Origin: Incurvaria masculella
Lineage: Eukaryota; Arthropoda; Insecta; Lepidoptera; Incurvariidae
Assembly: GCA_946894095.1 (NCBI GenBank)
Contig: OX335653.1
Coordinates: forward strand, 16,931,001 to 16,995,000
Length of the DNA: 64,000 bases
Direction of reading: 5' to 3'
Shown: positions 24,721 through 35,399 of the stretch, piece after piece
Layout of the letters: every line of letters begins with the position of its first letter
Position numbering within the stretch: the first letter of the stretch is position 1
Made by a program: the position numbers and the translations under genes
The notes under the pieces: generated by a model
What the model was told of the DNA's origin: nothing
What the model saw: the letters and a program-made list of their open reading frames with translations, nothing else
Databases searched by the model: none

Positions 24721-27700
24721 GTAAATCGTTTTCCATATTCTATATGTTCAACATTATAAACAATAATTAAAAAATAAACCATGGTGATTAATTTCAAGCA
24801 GCATGCAATGGACGCTACAGGATTGTTAAGGTTTGACATTCCAAAATATTTTTCCGTCGAACGAATTTGAACTTTTATACGATGCTAGCAGTCCATATTT
24901 TTAAGTTGCCTCACATTATAGTAGATCACGCGAGTAAGTCCGACCTGTGTCTTCAAAACACATTGTTTTCGCTAGAGGAGTTGACACAGGTCCACTTTGC
25001 CTATATCTCTACAAACAAGTTCAATGTAAGGTAGTAGTTCAAATATTTTGTTTTATATGGCTAAATTCAATAAGCATAAGGCAATAAAATAAGTCCTCGT
25101 TTATACAGATGTTGCCCTGGCCTTATTGCAGGAGGATGCAAACCGCGGCAAGCCGAACTGGGAGCACCTGGCGGACGAGCTACACGTGCTGCTCACAGTG
25201 GAAGACACTGAGAACCGCGCCAAGCTGAAGCTGGCGCGCGCCGTCGAGGAGGTCCGCCGCCTACTCATACCGGTGAGTGCGAATCCCCCCTACACCAGCT
25301 TGCAGCATCTCGCGGACGAGCCAGTTAGTGAAGATCCACCCAACACCGAGCTGGTGGCACCTCGCGGACGAGCTACACGTGCTGCTCACGGTGGAGGACA
25401 CTGAAAGCCGCGCCAAGCTGATTTTTGCGCCCGCCACGCTCTACAGTGATTATTAGGTTTACCTGCAGACAATTCCTGATAAATAAATTCCTATGTCTCC
25501 CCATCATAACGGATAAACTACTAGACGTAATACCAAACTGACCGACAGATGAGCCACTGAGCCATCGAGGCTGACAAAAGCAGCAGCAGTTGTGCTGACG
25601 CTGTGCTCGTTGTGTTTCAGCAAGCGGATGGTGAAGACGAGCTAAAGAAGCGGCAGCTCATGGAGCTGGCCATCATCAACGGCACATACCGAGACTCCAG
25701 CGCCAAGGCCGCGGTGGCCAACGGTCAGTGCATCATAAGTATGAACCTTTTCATGTTTTGTCACTAACCTCCTAACACTACGCTATGTTTAACCATTAAG
25801 AGTTATCCAATTAGGGCGTAGCCAGGGGGGGGTTCAACCCCGCCCCCCCTCCAATTCTGGAAACTATACTAAAACCTGGCTACGCCCATGGTTGCTGCCG
25901 CCCATGGGATGGTGTTTTGGAAGTTCCCAAGTTCCAACGACAAGTAAGAACTGCATAGGACTCCATTCAGTTAGCTTTAACTTATAATCACAAACAATAG
26001 AGTTGATCCTTTTAGCACTTTTCGATGATGAGTACTATACCATCACATTGAATTGGACTGAGTATGGTCCAAGCGACATTTAAATTGATCCGCCCTTTCC
26101 ATCCAGTTCAATGTTGCCATGCAATATAAGGAAGGGCCTGGAATGTCGCTAATTCCCATGTGGTGTGTTGGGCAGATATCATGATAGTAGGTGTGGTATT
26201 ACCCATACATATCTGCTTTCATAAATACTTTCCTTTGACTAACTTCTTGTTTTCGTTTTTATAGTATGTACTATACTTTTCGTTATTGGCGTATTTAATT
26301 TATGGGGCGCCGACCGTCTGGTTTTTTTGCACGATCCAGCATAGTAATGCTCGTATTTTAATTTGTGTTCAAACCGCCCTTTAACGTATTTGTAACTAAT
26401 ATGTGCCTGGAAAATTCTGTATTCTTTGCAGTTTATTTGCGAATTCTTCAGCCCTCTTCTACAAAGCCTCAGTCATATAGTTTTGTTCATGTCCCGATGA
26501 TACTATTCGACCAATTTAAAATGGAATTGCCTCCATGTTGAGGAGGTTTTGACAATCTTTCGGTGCGTTTTTGTTGTGCCAACTTTTTGCTTCGGTGTCC
26601 TGAAATTCAGCTCTGAAGGTCAAAACGAGGTGTGATATATGTAGCGCAAGAGAAACGCTTTGTTCATGTTACATTTCTTTCTGATGCAGGCGCTTGAAAT
26701 ACAAATGAAAGTAGAAGAAACCACATATTTCTTGTATTGCTGAACGAAAAAGTTAAACGTTTACAAATTAGGAATAAAATCTAGAAAATTAAAATACAGA
26801 AAAAGGACATGATATTTTGGAAGCAATTATTTCTTCTTCTTCTTCTTCTTTTTAGCAGGGATATTATATCCCGGTTGGCAATCGGTCCCTTCAGAGACTC
26901 ATTTCTGCCAGCGTCACGTTATGAAATATGTATATATTTATATATTTTATATATTTTTTCTTCTTTACTTGAATATTATATTGTCAGTTATTATTTTTGT
27001 TCTTTCTTCTTTTTTCACATTCTTCAGTTTAGTCTAAGCAATTATTTGACACCTAATCTCAAGCTAATGTCTGCATTTTAACTTTTTATAAAACTATGGC
27101 GACAGGTTGTCCGAGATGGCCAGCCTGACAATATAAGCCATCCAAAAAAACATCACTTTTAGATCCCGATGTGCCGATAGCATAATCCAGCTTCATACTA
27201 AGCCCTGGTGTAGTCTGTGCAATAAGTTATTGTACCTGGGTATTTTTTTGTGAAATTGAAAAGTAGATATAGCCAACACTGTGCAAGAGTATGTCCACTA
27301 CTCAACGAGTTTTCATAATTGAAACTATATGGAATTAATTCTTCAGCAAGTGAGTGTTACCAGGTTTGGATTTTTGAAACTAACAATACAATACAATCAT
27401 TTATTATACAGACTCTACATGAATTTGTTTTCGATTGGATTTCCGAGCATTGTTCCCGAATACATTCTGAATGGTTCTAGGATTTTTTTTAACGCTGATT
27501 TATATATACCTTATATAAGTGACTCATGGAATAAAAGTTTTTACAAGATTTTTTTTTAAATAATGTCAGATAGGTTTTTTTAATTGTGTCTTATTTTTAG
27601 GTATAATTTTGTACGCGGTACCATTGTAACAAAATAAATATTTCATTTCATTTCATTTCATTTCGGTTCATGAGATACAGCCCTGTGACAGACGGACGAA

Positions 27701-30700
27701 CGAACGTACAGCGGAGGCTTAGTAATTTGCCCATTTTTTCCATTCGGCACCCATTAGGTACGGAACCCTAAAAATTGCCACTGCCGTTAGTAACCCAGAG
27801 GGTGCCAAACGGAACCCTAAAAATGGCGACCGGTTCGCCCGTCCTGTGATCCGAGCTTGAGCCCATATAAAGTGAGCAGTGCACTGTGCAGCGGACGAGG
27901 AGTGGCGCCGCGCGGCGGCCGCGGCGGCGGAGACGCAGCGGATGCTCGCGCCGAGCGGCGCGCTGCGCCCGCCGGCCGCGCCGCTCGGCGCGCCGCTCAT
28001 CCTCTCGCCGCGCATGTCCGCCGCGCCCACGCAGTCGCTCATGTCGCCCGAGCCGCAGCACCAGCTCATCTACGCGTCGCCGTACGCCGAGTACGCGAGC
28101 TACGCCGCGCTCGCCGCCAACCCGCTGCTCTCGGCCGAGTACGCCGCCGCCGACCACGCCGGTGGGTTGTTCGCCCGTTGATCGCTCACCCACACCCCAC
28201 CCCACCCCCACACTCCCTCCGCCGCCCTCTCCTCCGACCCTCCTCGGAGAACTCTATCCGTTTTAAGGGTGTGACAATACCCAATTGAATTCGGTTCCAT
28301 AAGGGCGTAAGTGAAACCACGTTCTATATATTTTTTTAAATAACTACTTACTATTTTGGAATTTAAAAAAAGTTGAAAGACGCATTGATGGTCTAGCTAT
28401 ATTTTAAACTTATAACGGTAAATGTCTGAGGCTCGTATTTTGAGTTCAAACTTTTTTTTATAACATTTTATGAATATTTGCCTAATTTGAGAACACAGAT
28501 CACCTGAGACTTTTTTATCTTTAAATTATAGCTAGACCATCAATCTACATATAAAAGTTTTGACTATCGAAATTAGTTGTGGTTATTTTTAAATATAATT
28601 AAATGTTTTTTTTATTTACGTCCTTATCAAACTGAACGCATTGGGCTCTTATCACGCCCTTAACAGACGACGAGGGAAAAGTTATCGGTGTGCTGGTTGG
28701 TTAGGGAATATTCCCTCTCGTTGCTTACCCATCAAAGAAAGTGCCTTCCTCGTCGTACGCCTCGGGGAATAGACCCACGGCACCCGGAAACCGTTTAGTG
28801 TAGACTTACTTGCCAGCCACATCAGTGCGATCATATCGCCTCCCAGTTCAAGAGTACTTGCGCTTTCTTGAGAGCCAAAAACCAGTATTATGTTAACGAA
28901 GTCATGCTGAAGATCGGCCTTCTCTTAATTTTGAAAGAAAATTGGAAATGAACCCTCCGTGTGGTTGATGGATTTTTTTTTGTCCATAACATCATTGCTA
29001 TTTCCGTGGTTCTACTTATGAAATAACTTAGCTATCCTTTCCAATATTATTATCTCAAATAAGTAATCTTTTGGAAAATCAAGTAAGTCTATGTTACGAA
29101 CTCTACCCAATGACTATATTCGATAGTCGTCTCATTGTACTGTAATTTTGGAGGAAATAATATGACCCCTTTGACTGGGTTTGTCTCACTTGCGGTAGTG
29201 ATTACATAAGTTATTATTTTGATTCTAGTCCTGAGTTATACTTATATATCCAGATTTCGCAAAGAACCTTTCGAAGGCCTAACATTATGCACTTCTGTGC
29301 AATTTTATTTAATTTAGGATGTATTGTTTTTCAGGTGTCCAATGAGTCATTACTTATGTTAGAAAATATCATTTGTAAATAACCAAATATTATCTAACCA
29401 TTATGCGTCAACAGTTAAAAAGTACGTCCACCTAAATTCCAAAAGTTTTGGTAATTGCTCCATCGATTAACGTAAACGTTAATCTAATAAAAAAAATTGT
29501 GAGTTGCTTACTTCCGCTAACACAGTATTTTTTAAATTTCATCTAACTGCATGAGTTTTTTTGTGAACTTCCAAATGATTTAATGTTGTTCTGAATGCAC
29601 TAGAAATCAACTCTTCTTAGGATTTAAAGAAAAGAATGGAATTGTTTTTACAATAAATAAATATTGTTTTAAAAATAGAAACAAAGTTAAATGGTTGCTC
29701 GCTTTGAGGTTAAAATTAAAAAGCATATTTTGAATTATTTCGGTGTGCCACCGTGCATTTTTTTCACTATATAAATTTTTAACTATAGCACGCTTGTCGC
29801 AGTCTTATATGAATACTTCACACAAATGATTTTGCATCATGTCATGGACAACACAGTGAATGTGCAGTAAAATTACGAGTTCAATTTCCTTTAGTCAGCT
29901 AGCGCCTGGGGAATGTTTACAGAGTCGAGGGTTAATCCCACTTCTGATTTATTATCAACTATAAATTTAAACACTGGCTCGAGTTTATAATGTTTTTTTT
30001 TGGCTTTTAGGCGATACTTCGCAAACACATTGCAGCATTCAGGAATCTCATTTTAATTTCGTACAACTGTACATACAATTATTGCATTCATGGAGGGTGA
30101 ACTCTGAAAAAAAATGTGATTATTGATCTGAGGTCCATCGTTCTAAATAGCTAACAGGATTTTTTTTTTATTTAATCTACATGAAACTAATAACGAAATA
30201 AAGATAATTATTATTATGGCATGTCGGGTGCATGCGCATCGGGACAAGTAAGACAAAATCGTGACTCGTTCTAATTGTTGCAAAAATAAAAGTGAAGCAT
30301 AGAAGTAACATTGCCTCGAAGTACGAATATAAGACCGTGGCAAGCGTACGCTAGTAAAGCGAGAGATTAGACTTTTCAAGCCTGTTCCCAATTATGTGTT
30401 ACATCCCAAAGGTGGGTTGTTAATAAAATGTCTTTGGACATCAAGCTCATTTTATGGAACAGTAAAAAATCTATCAAAAATAGTCCAAGATTAATCAACC
30501 AAATGCAGAATAAACCCATATTAAAAACTGCATGAAATGTTTCGTGACCTCACCTATTGGATCTATTCGGTCGCCACATTAAAAGGGCGCTGTAAACTAA
30601 CCAAACTAACGTGGCAGTGATGTTTGCCGAAGCCGTTGACACGTGACTCATAGATGAATTTAATGGGGTCCACAGCCACGCGATACGTACTAGCCGGGTT

Positions 30701-33067
30701 TTGACAATGGCCGCATTCACCGCCCCTCCCCGTAAGATACGAGATGCCACACCACGCACCATATCAGCAGCCGCCGGATCTATAGATCTATAGATCATCG
30801 TCACGAGTAGACGTTGCTCGTTCCGACTACCTTACGTTACTGTTTGACGTTTCTATTGTGTAACCTTATATTTTTACTAAAGTTCACATATCGAGAAAAT
30901 TGTAGTCGGAACTGGTGAAGTCATGAGTGGAATATATCCTCTTGTTAATATTGTAATTTCATATTTTAAATCCGTGTTCTATCGGAGTATAGTCCGACAC
31001 AAATTAAAAGCAATATTGACTAAGTATTACTTTAGAATGTAGATTAAGAGGATCTTGAAGCTAGTTTTATTCAATATTCATCTGTCGAATTGAAACAAAG
31101 GGTATAAAGAAAGTATATTAGTAAACTGTTGGCAGAATGGTTTACGAGAGTTTTTTTATATATTTTTAAAATAATTTATTTAAAATGTATATTAATAAGT
31201 TACAAAAACTATTTATTGCAAATGCTATTTACTGTTGCCTTTTTTAGAGTATTTTACAGTCATATAAGAAAGATCAAATTTATTATAAGTCAAATATACG
31301 ATAATTCGTATGCTTCTAAGTTACCAGTCAATATATTTTCTTGTTTTATTGTTGATTTTGTAAGCCAATCTTGCAACAGTAGTAATATAGATTTTTTTTA
31401 TTTTCTTATACATATAAAGATATATTGGTGTGCTGTTATCTCCGGGACGTCGTGACATAAGACATGGGTTGGTGAATTATATTATAATAAAAAATCTTAT
31501 TTGTTGAAATGTTCGTACCTATTGCTATAAAAAATATGGTAAATCACGCATATTATAATTTATATATGTTGATGATATAACTAATTATTGTTTTACAAAA
31601 ATATACATATATTAATAATCTGATAAAACCTTAGTATACTTCGATCGATAAAATAATACAAAAACTTACCTAACGGTTATTGCCTCAGTGTTAGTTAAAT
31701 AAATCTGAACATAATGTTTCTCATTTAGGTGTATAGTAACCCTTGCTTGTAACATCACTAATTATTATTATTAACATGTATTCCTTCATCCGATTATTAA
31801 TATTCACTGTCTTCATGCATGAATGCCATGACAAAATCAATGCATCCACATACACACATATACTTACGTATTGTGTTGCCGTAATCAATGTTTTTAGTTT
31901 CAATTTTTCATCTTATTTTCAAATAATAGGCGTGTAGCCAAATTCTTGGATTAATATTTAAAATAATTCAAATGTACAGTCGAACAAAGAGTTTAGGATA
32001 AATATCCGGTTGAATGAAAAGATGAACAGTCGAAATACTTTGACTTTTGGAAACAATTATAGTGTTGAGTATAGATTCGAACATAGTTGAGGATGTCTAC
32101 TAGCTACTGAGTTAACAATACCCTAACAAAATTGAATCAGAGGTTGTATTTAAACACCATTCATTTTTACGTTCAACCGGAAGTATATCCTTTAAACTTT
32201 GGTTGACTGTACACGACTTTGAACCAAAGTAAATTCATCACAAAATAGTATTAAAAATGTTACTATAACCGTAGAAATCTAAATTGAAACTAAAAGACAG
32301 TTATATCTAACCCGTTAATGTCATTAACACAGTGCAGTGTTCAACATATGCAAGCAAAAGGGACCAAAATAAAACATAATAAAATAGAAATTATTATGTT
32401 CTGTAACATTTTAATAATATTGACACTATGCCTAGGTAGGAATATCAAATTGAAGGCGATATTATATACATTCTTATCTGATAAAATTACAAAATATATA
32501 AACTTATTATAGTTATACAGTAAAATATAAACATACCATAGGTTAGGCATTATTATCTTTAAAAGATTTTGCTAGATTAGGGAAGAGTGAGCTTTATGTA
32601 AAAAAATATATATTTTATATTGCTACGAACTTGGCACTCTGAACGTAGCACACAATCGTTCTTTTAACATGAGCCAGCCATATCTGTACCTTACGCCGGG
32701 TTGAAGATCCGCGAAATATGTTAAATAAGTGTTTATGTCGAACCAATGAACTATCTATACACACAAATCATAAGAAATGCTAAGATTATTGTAACAACAC
32801 TGCCATAGAGTGTGATCGTCCAATATACAGCGACGTAAGGCTGTCCGAAATTCGATAAGCGGTCACCAAAACGGGTGTCCAATACTAAGATTAGCGCGGA
32901 GCATTTATCGTATGAAGGGTTAGAGCAAGGAATGCGCACGGTGGCCACTCCCGGCTGCGACACGGATGATGACTGTCGTGCCGATAGGGCTGGTGAGGGG
33001 CGGCGCGCGACGGCACCTGGGTCAGGTGCGGGAGCACCCCTACCAGCGCGCCGGCGCACTCTCCTAA
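24604..33067 (+). CDS. how: held out wings / quaking-like STAR RNA-binding protein, 3' part (five exons)
   Basis: Joined exons 24604-24720, 25132-25272, 25621-25723, 27892-28161 and 32988-33067 give 236 residues plus a stop with consistent phases (0,0,1,1). The product starts inside the KH domain ([19 protein letters not shown], with the GPRG loop), continues through the rest of KH and QUA2 ([20 protein letters not shown]), and has an Ala/Pro-rich tail with a Tyr-rich stretch and a C-terminal REHPYQR motif typical of How/QKI long isoforms. STAR proteins of this family bind bipartite ACUAAY/UAAY RNA elements and control splicing, stability and translation in muscle, tendon and glia; this is known for the family, not visible here. 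The N-terminal QUA1 and first KH strand are missing, and I found no matching exon in 1-24603, so the upstream intron is probably very long. The last exon is the least certain because its acceptor has a poor pyrimidine tract. Confidence 0.93.
25132..25272 (+). CDS. how: how exon: second half of KH domain
   Basis: Acceptor ccttattgcag, donor gtgagtgc; 47 codons, phase 0. It begins [13 protein letters not shown] and ends [11 protein letters not shown], closely matching How and QKI. Two partial copies of this exon lie just downstream in the intron. Confidence 0.95.
25294..25445 (+). pseudogene. Two partial intronic copies of the how KH exon
   Basis: The intron after the second KH exon repeats parts of it. 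About 28 bp (25294-25321) match the stretch around EHLADE, and 25348-25445 repeat the segment encoding [15 protein letters not shown]. Over the well-aligned part of the longer copy the few differences are mostly at third codon positions, plus one Asn to Ser change; it then diverges and meets TAG at 25454. No clear acceptor and donor pair frames either copy, so they look like decayed duplicates rather than used exons. Confidence 0.8.
25621..25723 (+). CDS. how: how exon: QUA2 domain
   Basis: Acceptor tgtgtttcag, donor gtcagtgc; 34 codons plus one base. It encodes [18 protein letters not shown] and NGTYRD, the QUA2 signature used for RNA contact beside KH. Confidence 0.95.
25814..25887. repeat. 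74-bp hairpin MITE in a how intron
   Basis: Perfect 13-bp inverted ends gggcgtagccagg and cctggctacgccc, with a C/G-rich inner stretch that also pairs in part. It lies 90 bp downstream of the QUA2 exon. Confidence 0.8.
26085..26230 (+). repeat. SINE copy (3' body)
   Basis: ccatccagttcaatgttgcc, ataaggaagggcctggaatg and gtggtattacccatacat are in SINE order. Confidence 0.7.
27666..27772 (+). repeat. (GTCY)n element, 3' part, next to a how exon
   Basis: tgagatacagccctgtgaca through aggtacggaaccctaaaaa. The array is reduced to a few GGAC/GAAC units. It is preceded by an (ATTTC)n run at 27637-27664 and ends 120 bp before the exon at 27892. Confidence 0.75.
27892..28161 (+). CDS. how: how exon: Ala/Pro/Tyr-rich C-terminal region
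   Basis: Acceptor gcactgtgcag, donor gtgggttg; completes a split codon at both ends. It starts ADEEWRR, then carries [13 protein letters not shown] and a Tyr-rich run ending NPLLSAEY, all matching the fly How tail. It is very GC-rich beside AT-rich introns. If the donor is not used, the frame stops six codons on (TGA 28179-28181), which would give a short isoform ending GGLFAR. Confidence 0.92.
28263..28663. repeat. 401-bp TTAA-ended MITE just after a how exon
   Basis: Ends ttaagggtgtgacaataccc and gggctcttatcacgccctta-a form about 20-bp imperfect inverted repeats starting in TTAA. An inner inverted pair (ttgatggtctagctata / tatagctagaccatcaa) adds a second stem. It differs from the 550-bp TTAA family. 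Confidence 0.75.
28664..32987. other. Last how intron, mostly unique AT-rich sequence
   Basis: No host exon and none of the window's main repeat families are recognisable here. A STAR-type bipartite motif occurs at 31757-31775 (actaat, nine bases, taac). The stretch contrasts with the repeat-dense flanks. Confidence 0.5.
31757..31775 (+). promoter_or_regulatory. Possible STAR-protein binding element in the last how intron
   Basis: actaat at 31757-31762 and taac at 31772-31775, nine bases apart, fit the bipartite NACUAAY-N(1-20)-UAAY rule for QKI/How sites. AT-rich DNA yields such matches by chance, so this is suggestive only. Confidence 0.3.
32988..33067 (+). CDS. how: how terminal exon (long-isoform tail)
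   Basis: After a putative acceptor gtgccgatag, two bases complete the split Gly codon and 25 codons follow before TAA, ending [24 protein letters not shown] is a conserved How/QKI tail motif. The phase fits the preceding exon exactly. The intron of about 4.8 kb is plausible for this gene, but the exact acceptor is inferred. Confidence 0.8.
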
Positions 33068-35053
33068 CTCTAGCCGCCCGGCGCCCCGCACCCCCGAGCT
33101 CTTTTGTTGACGAGGTGAGGAACGCACCGACCCCCGACGCTCGCTCGCACGACCCACGCTCGCGTTGGGCGCACGCACGCTTGTCATGCGGCAACGCCGC
33201 GTTGAGATTATTTCCAGAACCGTTTCGGAGTTGAACCCGCACTTAACCCGTCTAAAGAGATGCATTTATTAAAAATTAGATTAATTTGTGGTGACGCGGG
33301 CGTGTGTCGTTATCGAGCGTCGGGTGAATTTGTTATTGCTTTATCTGTCTCTCTGTGTGTATATGTTTATTGGTATTTATATTGTACTTATTAGATTTTA
33401 TAGTTGATTTAGATTTTATGCTCGAGTTGAACATTGTTTCCAGCCCGTCGGTTGTCCATTTGAAAAATTGGATATGATGCTGCATAATTTTAAAACTGTG
33501 ATTTTTATATTTCTTATGTGTAGATCGTTAGATAATGTTACGCATTGTGAGGTCAGGTCGCGCACACGACGTGTTTTCGCAAGCAGGACGGATTGGGTTG
33601 TGTGCTAGCGGACCTGACGTCTTAATGTTTTTGGACGCCATTGTAGCATCGCTTAAAGGGCGCGGCGCGAGGAGCCACCCTATACCTCTACGAACGGATG
33701 TGTTTTTATCTTGTGTATATTTATTGGGGAGAAGGATGATTTTTAGAAAAAAACATTAAATGTGTCCTTAGTTTAGTTATGAAGAAAGCCATGTATTTCA
33801 ATATTATTATTAAAATTAAAATTATTTCAATATGATGCAACGGTGTCAAAGCAAGCACCTGTTTAAATATACTTTTGATAGTCAATAAATTCAGAAAAGC
33901 ATAATTCCTTTGAACCAAGATATAAAATCAGTATTACGGTAAATATTTTAAGATTTGAGTCATGGAATTGTCAATGAATGTAAATTTGGGTCCCTCTGAC
34001 ATGGCCCGCTAGGTGCTAGCTATAGCGAGCACATTGGTTGTGAGTCCTTCTCCCTAACTGGTCCCAGTATTAGTCAGCGCAGAGCATTCGAGCGAGTCGT
34101 GCCATCAGTCCCAGTATTAGGTAATGATGCTCTTCCGTTCACTTTCATCCATTTGGAATCATCACAACTTTTTTAGTCAAAGATAAGGGATTTTTATATT
34201 TTTTACTGTAGTTAAGTTGTTTCTATTGTAGTCTCTAGGTGTTAAGTACTGAGCAACACTTTCTTTGTACGAAAGATGCCATGTTTTACTGTCACACTTG
34301 GATCCTTGTGGAAAACATTAAAAATGCCGGCCTCTATGTTATCCGTGCATTAAACAAATTATAATTGTCCAAAATTATTGATTGCAAACTGGAGGACATT
34401 TTGTGAGGTATCGTTACAAATTTGAAAAGTGTAAATAATGCATTTCCGGAATAATTCATACGAATAAATTGTCTGAAATTTCTATCAGCGTTTTCTTTTC
34501 ATTAACAGTTCGAAAACATTTAGTAAATTTTCACTGTAGTAATTTTGTTTAAAGTTGATGACGTGCGCTCATTTTGAAAGTAGCCAGCCATACATGACTA
34601 ACCCATACATAATCCACAAGGCCAAGTTTGCTCGAGTATGTAACATTCGTGCACCGTTCACAGCCGCTGCCCTCAAACTTTGAGGTTATACTTTAACTAT
34701 ATATTTATATTCACATGAGTCACTAACATGCAACTATGTATCGCTATCATACAGAAAACGCATCTATGATCTATGCCTAGCAATTGAATGTACCTACTAT
34801 GCGCAATTTACTTTCTACGTACATACTTGCATATGGGTGCTACGGTGAAGAGTTATTTTTATCTCGCTTGTGTCGTTGGGCGGAGCTTGCAGCGTACCGA
34901 GCGTGTGTCGCAGTGTCCAACCTTCAGTCTGCACTCTGTACCGGCATCACTCACGCTGCAGGCGCCGCTGGCGAGGGATCTATTGGGCATTTAATCCACT
35001 ATTCGAGCCTACCATCGCCACTACATTGTCCTATAACATCTCGACAATATCTA

Positions 35054-35078
35054 ACTAATCATATTATATTCAATTAAC
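35054..35078 (+). promoter_or_regulatory. Candidate bipartite STAR element downstream of how
   Basis: actaat at 35054-35059 and taac at 35075-35078, 15 bases apart, with an extra taac overlapping the first core (taactaat). It lies 2 kb past the how stop codon, in the presumed 3' UTR. It would suit binding by How itself. Confidence 0.35.
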
Positions 35079-35314
35079 TGCAACTAAAGGCACATTGCAA
35101 CATTTTGACATTTGTGACTGACGTGAATGCCTGATAGCTCCCCGATTAAATATAAACAGTCGAATATTTTACAGTACTATATACAGTTGTCGCGGTCCGA
35201 GTCCCCGTGGTCGCGTTATGTTTTCATCATTGATTCGGGAAAAACTTTACAAACCGATCACAGTCATCTCCATCTTGTAACTCCGTTGTTTCTGTGTCTG
35301 AAGTAAGAAACATA

Positions 35315-35399
35315 AATTCTGCCCTCCTTATTAAAAAGGCGGTAATTACATGTGGGCCTCATATGTACTTACCGCCTCTTTAATAAGGTGGGCAGAATT
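35315..35399. repeat. Perfect-arm hairpin, about 30 bp arms
   Basis: aattctgccctccttattaa pairs with ttaataaggtgggcagaatt, and ggcggtaa with ttaccgcc, around a loop of about 25 bases. A shorter relative at 39720-39784 keeps ttaccgccttt and ataagg. A tiny MITE is most likely. Confidence 0.7.

Noticed and set aside
27768..28288. Arg- and Ala-rich open frames overlapping how exon D
   Set aside because: They are alternative-frame shadows of a GC-rich coding exon.
33068..33234. Open frame continuing past the how stop
   Set aside because: The frame with the REHPYQR motif stops at 33067; the longer frame is a different one and lacks conservation.
32751..33265. Long open frames over the GC-rich block
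   Set aside because: They are GC-driven shadows of the how terminal exon and have no recognisable domain.
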